DNA of 21,317 nucleotides from Bacteroidales bacterium (GTDB lineage: Bacteria; Bacteroidota; Bacteroidia; Bacteroidales; UBA932): assembly GCA_024695285.1 (NCBI GenBank), contig JAILIM010000042.1, forward strand, positions 1 to 21,317, given 5' to 3'. Positions 15,496-21,317 of this stretch are shown here, piece after piece. Numbering within the stretch: the first letter of the stretch is position 1; each line of letters opens with the position of its first letter. Position numbers and translations under genes: made by a program. The notes under the pieces were generated by a model, which was given only the letters and a program-made list of their open reading frames with translations, made no database searches and had not been told where the DNA came from.

Positions 15496-16797
15496 TCAAT
15501 GTATTAATCTTCCGATGTCGTTGCCGAATGCCAGCACCATAAGGGCAAGCAGGAGCACCATTCCTATCATCTGCGTGACCACGAGGAAACGGTCGGAGGG
15601 CTTGCGCCCTGTGAACATTTCAAACAGCGTGATCAGTATGTGGCCGCCGTCCAGGGCGGGAATGGGCAGCAGGTTCATGATGCCGAGCATCACGGAAAGC
15701 AGGGCCAGGATGTTGAGGAAACGGAACCAGTCCCAGACGGACGGGAACACCTGTCCGATTGCGATGAAACTGCCCACCGACTTGTAGGCCCCGGTCGATG
15801 GACGGAACAGCAGCCCGAGGTCACGGACATAGCCGCCCATCGTCTCCCCGGTCAGGCGTATGCCGGCGGGAATTGCCTCCAGCACCGTGTATTGGCGGCG
15901 CTCAATTTGCGGCAGGCGCAGGTACACCCCGATCTGCCCGAGGGAATCGACCTGCACCGGTACCTCGAAGGTCTCGGACCCGCGCAGGACGGTGGCGGTG
16001 ACGGTGCTGCCCTTGTAGTCGGCAAGCACGCCCCTGGCGTCCTGGATGAAGGAAATCTCCCTGCCGTTGAAAGCGGTCACGCGGTCGCCGGACACCAGCC
16101 CGCAGGAGGCGTTGCCGGAGTCGAAACGCATGGAGTCCACCACGAAGGGCACCGCCAGGTCGAACATTCCGGCGCTGTTGAGCACTTCGCCTATGTAGGC
16201 CTGGTCGATATAGAGGTCGAGGGTATCGGTGCCTCGCAGTATCTTGGCCGAGCGTACGTCACGCCGTGCCAGGTCTGCCTGCAGCATGCCGAAGTTCTGC
16301 GGCTCGTAGCCGTCGAAGCTGATGATGTGGTCGCCCAGCTTGAATCCCATTTCCTGGGCCAGTTCGTTAGGCGCTATCTGTGCGTTTTCGTTGCTGATGT
16401 AGGCCTCGCCCCAGATGCCTGCGATGATTATGTACACCAGCACGGCGAAGATGAAATTGTTCACCACGCCTCCGGCCATGACGAAGAGCCGCTTCCAGGC
16501 TGGCTTGCTGCGGAATTCCCATTCCTGCGGCTCTTTCTTCATCTGCTCGAGGTCCATGGACTCGTCGATCATTCCGGCTATCTTGCAGTAGCCTCCGAAG
16601 GGAATCCAGCCGATGCCGAATTCGGTGCCGCCCCAGTGCCATCTGGCGAGGGCTTTCCCGCCCGCGTCGAAGAACAGGTAGAATTTGTCCACCTTGATTC
16701 CGAAGATGCGGGCCCACAGGAAATGCCCCAGCTCATGCACGATTATGAGCAGGGAAAGGGCGAGTATGACCTGAAGGGTTTTAACTAATGCAACCAT
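15496..16797 (-). CDS. rseP: Membrane-embedded site-2 zinc metalloprotease RseP
   Basis: Intramembrane protease of family M50B. Relatives cleave anti-sigma factors or leftover signal peptides in the inner membrane. The first transmembrane helix carries HELGH (His21, Glu22, His25), and the third zinc ligand lies in PALDGGH near the C-terminus (Asp383). Two PDZ-like segments fill the middle: about 150-200 (MGFKLGDHIISFDGYEP) and 225-295 (GLVSGDRVTAFNGREI). The last helix follows GRKPSDRF. The 433-residue length fits. The start overlaps the end of dxr by 17 bases; no later start keeps the HELGH helix. The DUF4837 gene follows. Confidence 0.96.
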   Translation of the reverse strand: MVALVKTLQVILALSLLIIVHELGHFLWARIFGIKVDKFYLFFDAGGKALARWHWGGTEFGIGWIPFGGYCKIAGMIDESMDLEQMKKEPQEWEFRSKPAWKRLFVMAGGVVNNFIFAVLVYIIIAGIWGEAYISNENAQIAPNELAQEMGFKLGDHIISFDGYEPQNFGMLQADLARRDVRSAKILRGTDTLDLYIDQAYIGEVLNSAGMFDLAVPFVVDSMRFDSGNASCGLVSGDRVTAFNGREISFIQDARGVLADYKGSTVTATVLRGSETFEVPVQVDSLGQIGVYLRLPQIERRQYTVLEAIPAGIRLTGETMGGYVRDLGLLFRPSTGAYKSVGSFIAIGQVFPSVWDWFRFLNILALLSVMLGIMNLLPIPALDGGHILITLFEMFTGRKPSDRFLVVTQMIGMVLLLALMVLAFGNDIGRLIH

Positions 16798-17935
16798 CGG
16801 CTATCTTTGCTACTTCTGCGTTTGTCTCGAAAATGTCGTCGAGCGTAGGGTTTGCAGCAAAATTCAAGCCAGCAAGACATTTTTCGTTGATACGTGATAT
16901 ATCGTAGATTCCGATTTGTCCTTTGAGGTAGGCCGCGACTGCAACTTCGTTGGCCGCATTCAGGGCGCAGGGGGCATTCCCGCCCCTTTCAATAGCCTCG
17001 AAGGCGAGCCTGAGGTTGGGGAAGCGGGACAGGTCAGGAGCTTCGAAGGTGAGGCTGCCGAGCTGTGCGAAGTCGAGCTTGCGGTTGCCGACGGTGATGC
17101 GGGCGGGGAAGGAGAGCGCGAAGCCTATGGGCTCACGCATATCCGGGCAGCCGAGCTGCGCAATGACGGCGCCGTCGGTGAATTCCACCATGGAATGGAT
17201 GATGGATTCCGGGTGCACCACCACGTTGATGTCTTTCGGTGCCACGTCGAAGAGCCAGCGGGCCTCGATGACTTCGAATCCCTTGTTCATCATGGTGGCG
17301 GAGTCTATTGTGACCTTTGCTCCCATGTCCCAGTTGGGGTGCTTAAGCGCATCGCTGGCTTTTGCGGCGGCGATACGGGTGCGGTCCCAGGTGCGGAAAG
17401 GGCCTCCCGATGCTGTCAGGTGGATCTTTTCAATGGTGTTGCCCTGGGCGCCGAGCAGGCATTGGAATATGGCTGAGTGCTCGGAATCGACTGGCAGTAT
17501 GACCGCATTGTGGTCACGCATGGTTTTGGTGACAAGCGCTCCGGCGGCTACGAGCGTCTCCTTGTTGGCGAGGGCCACTATCTTGCCGGCCTCAAGTGCG
17601 GCGAGGGTGGGGCGCAGGCCGCTGAAGCCCACCATGGCGCCGACCACGATGTCCACGCCGTCGCCCCTGACCAGCGAGCAGAGGCTGTCCACGCCGGTCC
17701 AGACCTTGGAGTCGCTGTCTTTCAGCGCTTCGGAAAGGGCTTCGTAGCGGGCCTCGTTGCAGATGACGACGTTGTTGACATCGAATTCCCGGGCCTGTGC
17801 GGCAAGAAGTTCGGCATTGTTGCCCGCTGAAATCATCTCAACCTCGAAGAGGTCGCGGTGCTGGCGCACCACGTCGAGGGTCTGTGTGCCTATGGATCCC
17901 GTGGACCCAAGAATGGCTATCCTTCTCTTTTTCAT
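16781..17935 (-). CDS. dxr: 1-deoxy-D-xylulose-5-phosphate reductoisomerase
   Basis: Cytoplasmic enzyme that converts DXP to MEP using NADPH and a divalent metal, the committed step of the non-mevalonate isoprenoid pathway. The N-terminus has the NADPH-binding GSTGSIGTQ (10-18). ANKETLVAAG (Lys125) and PVDSEHSA (Asp150, Glu152) match the known active-site and metal residues, even in numbering. ASGGPF (Ser176), HPNW (His199) and MMNKGFE (Glu221) complete the pocket. The 384-residue length is normal. The start overlaps the previous gene by 4 bases (ATGA), and the end overlaps rseP by 17 bases, so all are co-translated from one transcript. Confidence 0.97.
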   Translation of the reverse strand: MKKRRIAILGSTGSIGTQTLDVVRQHRDLFEVEMISAGNNAELLAAQAREFDVNNVVICNEARYEALSEALKDSDSKVWTGVDSLCSLVRGDGVDIVVGAMVGFSGLRPTLAALEAGKIVALANKETLVAAGALVTKTMRDHNAVILPVDSEHSAIFQCLLGAQGNTIEKIHLTASGGPFRTWDRTRIAAAKASDALKHPNWDMGAKVTIDSATMMNKGFEVIEARWLFDVAPKDINVVVHPESIIHSMVEFTDGAVIAQLGCPDMREPIGFALSFPARITVGNRKLDFAQLGSLTFEAPDLSRFPNLRLAFEAIERGGNAPCALNAANEVAVAAYLKGQIGIYDISRINEKCLAGLNFAANPTLDDIFETNAEVAKIADGCIS

Positions 17936-18306
17936 CTTGCTAACGAATCGGCGGCTTCCTTTGCCTGCAGCAGGCTGTCGATGTTGATAGTGGTGTCTCC
18001 GGACAGCACGCGGGAGAGGTTCTCGGAATACAGCTTCCAGCGTGTCAGCGCGCTTTCCAGCGAGTCTATCTTTATGGCATTTTCCACTGCCACCCTGCGG
18101 AAATGTGCATCCGGATAGCCTGGAATGGTGGTGCGGAGCGGCGTCAGCGCTATCAAGGCATACAGGCCGCCGAGCACGACCACGAACACGGTCACCACCG
18201 TCAGGATGAAGCCCAGGCGGCTGAAACGGTAGGAACGGACCATTTTGTGGCTCTCATCCTCCACCACGCTGATCCGATATACTTTGTTCAGATTGTTTTT
18301 CCCCAT
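17932..18306 (-). CDS. Short membrane protein resembling the N-terminus of Bacteroidota M23 peptidases
   Basis: 124 residues with one transmembrane helix (about 31-55) after a basic cytoplasmic segment, and an extracytoplasmic tail. The tail LTPLRTTIPGYPDAHFRRVAVENAIKIDSLESAL resembles the membrane-proximal part of M23-type peptidoglycan peptidases of Bacteroidales as I recall them. The LytM/M23 catalytic part (HxxxD and HxH) is absent: the frame stops cleanly at DSLAR and overlaps dxr by 4 bases. It is either a stand-alone anchor protein or an ancestral split product. It is first in the dxr-rseP-DUF4837 operon. Confidence 0.78.
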   Translation of the reverse strand: MGKNNLNKVYRISVVEDESHKMVRSYRFSRLGFILTVVTVFVVVLGGLYALIALTPLRTTIPGYPDAHFRRVAVENAIKIDSLESALTRWKLYSENLSRVLSGDTTINIDSLLQAKEAADSLAR

Positions 18307-18323
18307 AAAAAGTTTTAATTTTG
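18293..18323 (+). promoter_or_regulatory. Promoter of the ruvX-def operon
   Basis: TAATTTTG (18316-18323) is a perfect TAnnTTTG element, preceded after 20 bases by TTG (18293-18295). It ends 6 bases before the ruvX ATG, so the transcript would be almost leaderless. The upstream box lies inside the 5' end of the divergent membrane-protein gene. Confidence 0.7.
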
Positions 18324-18329
18324 CAAACT

Positions 18330-18743
18330 ATGGACAGAATCCTCGGAATTGATTACGGCAGTGCGCGTGTGGGACTGGCTCAAAGCGACCCGCTCGGCAT
18401 CTTCGCATCCCCACTGGAGACTGTGCCATCTGCAAAGATAATAGATTATCTTCAAAATTACGCTCGCACCGAGACTATCTGCAAGTTCGTCGTGGGTTAT
18501 CCCCTGAACCTTGACGGCAGGCCGGCTTCGGCGGCTCCCGACGTGGACGCCTTCCTGAAGCGTCTCCAGAAGGCTTTTCCGGATGTGCCGATGGCTCTCG
18601 AGGACGAGCGTTTCACCTCCGTGCTCGCCCATAAGGCTATGATTGACGGAGGGATGAAGAAGAGCGAACGCCGCGACAAGAATTCCGTGGACAAGATCAG
18701 CGCGGCGATCATACTGCAAGCTTATTTGGACAAGAAGAAATGA
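18330..18743 (+). CDS. ruvX: RuvX/YqgF Holliday-junction resolvase-like RNase H-fold protein
   Basis: Putative pre-16S rRNA nuclease with an RNase H fold (YqgF/RuvX), needed for 16S 5'-end maturation in bacteria where it was studied. I chose the ATG at 18330 (137 residues); a TTG at 18321 would start inside the -7 promoter element. The signature GIDYGSARVG (Asp8) is present, then VVGYPLNLDG (54-63), LEDERFTS (Glu91 region) and KNSVDKISAAIILQAYL (Asp121), the expected acidic residues. The length fits the family (about 138). The stop overlaps the def start by 4 bases (ATGA). Confidence 0.95.
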   Translation: MDRILGIDYGSARVGLAQSDPLGIFASPLETVPSAKIIDYLQNYARTETICKFVVGYPLNLDGRPASAAPDVDAFLKRLQKAFPDVPMALEDERFTSVLAHKAMIDGGMKKSERRDKNSVDKISAAIILQAYLDKKK

Positions 18744-19294
18744 TACAGCCGATTTACCTCTATGGCTCCGAGGTGCTCCGTGAAAGGGCCGCCGAAGCCG
18801 ACCTGAGCAAGAAGGAAGAACTGACCGCCCTCATTGCCGACCTCAAGGACACGCTCAAGCGTTCCGAGGGCTGCGGGCTCGCCGCGCCCCAGATCGGCGT
18901 GAGCCTGCGGGTGCTGATTGTGGACGGCGACGAGATGGAGGAAGTCTATCCCTATCTCAAGGGCTTCAAGCGCACGATGATCAATCCGGTGGTGCTCGAG
19001 GAGAGCCAGGAACAGTGCGAGTATGAGGAAGGCTGCCTCAGCGTGCCCGGAGTCTATTGCAACGTCCGCCGTCCGGTCAGTATGAAGGTGCGCTACTACG
19101 ACGAGGAGTTCCAGGAGCGCACGGAGGTCTTCGACAAATTCGGCTGCCGCATGATACAGCACGAGATGTCCCACCTGGACGGCGTCCTTTTCACCGACCT
19201 CGTCGCCCCCATCCGCCGCAAGATGATTGCGAAGAAACTCCTCAACATCGCCCACGGCAAGGTCGCCACTCGCTACAATTCAAAGATTAAGTAG
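18740..19294 (+). CDS. def: Peptide deformylase
   Basis: Cytoplasmic metalloenzyme that removes the N-formyl group from new proteins. Motif I GCGLAAPQIG (44-53), motif II EGCLSVPG (metal Cys99) and motif III QHEMSHLDG (His141, catalytic Glu142, His145) are all present in order. Motif III has Ser where HELDH is most common. The 184-residue length fits. It overlaps ruvX by 4 bases and is probably translated from the same message. No clear terminator follows. Confidence 0.97.
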   Translation: MIQPIYLYGSEVLRERAAEADLSKKEELTALIADLKDTLKRSEGCGLAAPQIGVSLRVLIVDGDEMEEVYPYLKGFKRTMINPVVLEESQEQCEYEEGCLSVPGVYCNVRRPVSMKVRYYDEEFQERTEVFDKFGCRMIQHEMSHLDGVLFTDLVAPIRRKMIAKKLLNIAHGKVATRYNSKIK

Positions 19295-19329
19295 CGGACT
19301 GGGTGTTTTTGCCCGCTCGGTTGTATATT

Positions 19330-19351
19330 AGTTATTAGGAAACTAATAACT
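19330..19351 (+). promoter_or_regulatory. 9-bp hairpin with GAAA loop in the leader of the 44-residue ORF
   Basis: AGTTATTAG (19330-19338) and CTAATAACT (19343-19351) are perfect complements around a GAAA tetraloop. The hairpin ends 8 bases before the ATG at 19360. There is no T-tract, so an intrinsic terminator for def is unlikely; a leader structure or mRNA stabiliser is possible. Confidence 0.55.
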
Positions 19352-19359
19352 CTTGAGAT

Positions 19360-19494
19360 ATGCAACTGTTTTACGTTAAACCCGACATTGCGGAATTGGA
19401 CGCCGTGTATCTGCTTGCACTGGCCGCCAGCCCCGCCGACGCCGAGTCCTCGATCGAGGAATTCGACGGTAACTTTACTGACCTTACATGGTAA
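19360..19494 (+). CDS. 44-residue small protein coupled to the downstream surface lipoprotein
   Basis: A complete small ORF from ATG to TAA. The product begins MQLFYVKPDIAELD and ends EEFDGNFTDLTW, acidic in its second half with no signal peptide. I know no named family. The pattern (basic aromatic start, [YF]-x-x-P, then an acidic tail with Asp/Trp) recalls the many uncharacterised 40-60-residue proteins found before surface lipoproteins in Bacteroidales; this is recall only. Its stop codon overlaps the strong Shine-Dalgarno of the next gene, so translation coupling is likely. GC-rich third positions (GCC, GAC, CTG) are consistent with real coding. A leader peptide rather than a functional protein is possible. 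Confidence 0.65.
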   Translation: MQLFYVKPDIAELDAVYLLALAASPADAESSIEEFDGNFTDLTW

Positions 19495-19501
19495 AAGGAG
19501 G
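19493..19501 (+). promoter_or_regulatory. Strong Shine-Dalgarno AAAAGGAGG
   Basis: AAAAGGAGG lies 4 bases before the ATG at 19506 and overlaps the TAA (19492-19494) of the small ORF. Such a strong Shine-Dalgarno is unusual in Bacteroidota and fixes the start of the following gene. Confidence 0.85.
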
Positions 19502-19505
19502 CATT

Positions 19506-21317
19506 ATGAAAAAGACAAGACTTTTTATCTTTGCCGCCCTTGCAACCATGACGGCAGTGTCCTGTAACAAGGAAATCGCTGAACCCCAGGTAGCTCCTTC
19601 CGGAGAGAAGGTCTACGCTTCATTCTCCGCCACCGGTGAGGACATCACCAAGGTGACCCTTGATTTCGCTTCCGAGACAAACAAGATCCAATGGCAGGAC
19701 ACCGACGATATCGCAGTGTTCGACGGAGTCTCCAGGAATGTGTTCACCGTAAAGTCCGGCAGCAACACCGGCGCCACCGTCGTGTTCGAAGGTGAAATCA
19801 CCGACGTCTCAGGCACTCTTGGTGCCGTTTATCCCGCCGATGCCGGTATGGACATGGACAGCGAGAAGAAGCTTAATGTGAACATTCCTGCCGAGCAGAC
19901 CATACCGGAGGGCGCCTGCGTCGATCCCAAGGCGCTCGTGGCCGTGGCTTCCGGCACCAAAGGCAGTGCCCTTGCATTCAAACAGGTCTGCGGCCTGCTG
20001 AAGATCAGCTTCACGGCCAATAACGTCCGTGAGATCACCATCAGCGGCGACGCCCTTGCCGGCGAGGCCAAGGTGAATGACGACGGCACGAAGGTCGAGA
20101 ACCTCAAGCCTTCAGGAAGCATAACGCTGACCCATGCAGCAGGCATGTTCCCTGCTGGAACCTACTATGTGGCAGTGCTTCCCGGCACGACCCAGGCGGG
20201 CAATTTCTCCATTTCCGTCAAGAAGGGGCCTTCCACCGGCTTCAAACAGGCCTCCAGCGCAGTGACCTTTACCCGCTGCAAGGGCCTCGACCCCGGTTCC
20301 CTTGACAACCTTCCCACCCAGACCGTGATTATGACCATGGCAGAGCTCTTCGACTGGAACGCCAACCGCGTGGCGGGCGACACGGAAGAGAACGTGCTCA
20401 TTGGCGCCGACATCGACATGGAGAACGAACCCTGGGTGCCCAAGGACTTCAAGGGAACGTTCGACGGTCAGGGACACAAGCTCTACAACATGAACGTGAG
20501 CCGCACCTCCAACGCCTGCTTCATCAACACCCTCACCGGCACGATGAAGGAGATCACTTTCGGAAGCGTTGACGGCAGCAGCTACGACGGAGTCAGCCGC
20601 ATTGAGCAGAACAATACAGAAGACACATCCGAGTCCGGATGGCGCTATGCCGGTCTGGTGACCCGCCTCGCAGAAGGTTCATCGCTTGAGTACGTGACCA
20701 GCTTCGTGCCGGTGAGCGTTGCCGCCACTTCGACCAGCAAGACCCGCGTCGGCGGCCTCGTGGGCGTCGTCGCAGGTGCTGCGAGCCTCTCCGACTGCGC
20801 CAATCTCGGCGACGTCGTCAACAATGCAGAAGCTCCCATAGCGGCAGGTTCCCTTGGCGGAATCGTTGGCTGGGCGGATGCTGCAGTGACGATGAGTTAC
20901 GTCCAGAACAAAGGCAACGTGATCTCCAAGAACCTCAAGACGCAGTACATCGCGGGCATCCTTCCCTACGACAAAACGGCTGGCTCCAACCTGAGCGATT
21001 GCTCCAACGCCGGTAACATCATGGCCACGGCCGAGGGAACTTGCGCCATGGCTATCGGCGGCATCATCGCTGAATCCGGAGAATCTACGCTGACCACTTG
21101 CATCAACGACGGTGCCATCTCCAGCACCTGCGACGGTGAACTCAAGGCCGGCGGCATCATCGGCCGTTCAAATCTTAGCTGCACCCTTACCAGCTGCATT
21201 AACAGCGATACCGCCACCATTACCTTCAATCCTGCCACATTTGGCAGCATGGCGTTCATCGCAGGCATAGTCGGCAACTCTCCAGCAGCAAATGAAGGCA
21301 TTGTAAGCCTGAAAGGA
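19506..21317 (+). CDS. Fimbrillin-like, GLUG-like repeat surface lipoprotein (C-terminus cut by window edge)
   Basis: The frame is open for 604 codons to the right edge. The signal ends AVSC (Cys20), so it is a lipoprotein. Residues about 30-275 look fimbrillin-like: TKVTLDFASE then WQDTDDIAVF, AVYPAD, NIPAEQTIPEG, and LAFKQVCGLLKISF. The first part matches the pattern near the N-terminus of the protein encoded at 1-3084. GTFDGQGHKLYNMNV (from about residue 317) opens a GLUG-type region. From residue 415 six units recur with [GA]G[IL][VIL] followed by a C-x-N-x-G-like turn (DCANLGD, DCSNAGN, TCINDGA, SCINSD), probably a beta-helix or solenoid. A surface adhesin is the most likely role. It is translated with the 44-residue ORF from the preceding Shine-Dalgarno. 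Confidence 0.88.
   Translation, partial: MKKTRLFIFAALATMTAVSCNKEIAEPQVAPSGEKVYASFSATGEDITKVTLDFASETNKIQWQDTDDIAVFDGVSRNVFTVKSGSNTGATVVFEGEITDVSGTLGAVYPADAGMDMDSEKKLNVNIPAEQTIPEGACVDPKALVAVASGTKGSALAFKQVCGLLKISFTANNVREITISGDALAGEAKVNDDGTKVENLKPSGSITLTHAAGMFPAGTYYVAVLPGTTQAGNFSISVKKGPSTGFKQASSAVTFTRCKGLDPGSLDNLPTQTVIMTMAELFDWNANRVAGDTEENVLIGADIDMENEPWVPKDFKGTFDGQGHKLYNMNVSRTSNACFINTLTGTMKEITFGSVDGSSYDGVSRIEQNNTEDTSESGWRYAGLVTRLAEGSSLEYVTSFVPVSVAATSTSKTRVGGLVGVVAGAASLSDCANLGDVVNNAEAPIAAGSLGGIVGWADAAVTMSYVQNKGNVISKNLKTQYIAGILPYDKTAGSNLSDCSNAGNIMATAEGTCAMAIGGIIAESGESTLTTCINDGAISSTCDGELKAGGIIGRSNLSCTLTSCINSDTATITFNPATFGSMAFIAGIVGNSPAANEGIVSLKG

Noticed and set aside
14804..16788. Plus-strand open frames of 327 and 382 residues opposite DUF4837 and rseP
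   Set aside because: Antisense shadows of GC-rich genes; no motifs, while the minus strand encodes HELGH and LDGGH.
19306..19331. Possible promoter TTTG plus TATATTAG before the 44-residue ORF
   Set aside because: The boxes are only 12 bases apart rather than about 19-20, and the second has a mismatch, so I do not call it.

Overview
The window looks like chromosomal DNA from a fairly GC-rich member of Bacteroidota, most likely order Bacteroidales. The signs are TAnnTTTG-type promoters (one with a TTTG at exactly 19 bases), mostly weak Shine-Dalgarno signals, many Cys-anchored lipoproteins with fimbrillin-like modules, an S46 dipeptidyl-peptidase, DUF4837- and DUF4876-type lipoproteins, a TonB-dependent receptor with a carboxypeptidase-regulatory-like N-terminus, and the block dxr-rseP-DUF4837. 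Family or genus cannot be fixed from this window. By eye, bases 1-5800 are less GC-rich than the rest.

Layout. (1) 1-5812, minus strand: a tight operon of three exported lipoproteins. The last gene is cut by the left edge and joins a fimbrillin-like head to at least seven ASH/HYDIN-like immunoglobulin-type repeats. The first gene resembles that head alone. The middle gene is an orphan. (2) 5813-6476: gene-poor and rich in structure: a promoter, hairpins, a pair of imperfect repeats, a chain of GC-rich stem-loops, fragments matching the end of the adjacent tRNA, a terminator, and tRNA-His (GTG) with a textbook promoter. (3) 6477-8528, minus: a DPP7-like S46 peptidase. (4) 8590-14503, plus: a three-gene outer-membrane operon (TonB-dependent receptor, DUF4876-like lipoprotein, DUF6850-like beta-barrel), probably an uptake or surface system with unknown substrate. 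(5) 14510-18306, minus: a housekeeping operon with overlapping genes (short membrane protein, dxr, rseP, DUF4837 lipoprotein), converging on the previous operon with only 6 bases between. (6) 18330-19294, plus: ruvX and def, overlapping by 4 bases. (7) 19360-21317, plus: a 44-residue ORF coupled through a strong Shine-Dalgarno to a large fimbrillin-like/GLUG-like surface lipoprotein cut by the right edge.

The accessory regions (1, 4, 7) encode cell-envelope and surface proteins. The most interesting undescribed candidates are the lipoprotein operon with its shared module and repeat protein, the 44-residue ORF coupled to the surface lipoprotein, and the structured tRNA-His downstream region with inverted copies of the tRNA 3' end. 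None of these functions can be proven from sequence alone.
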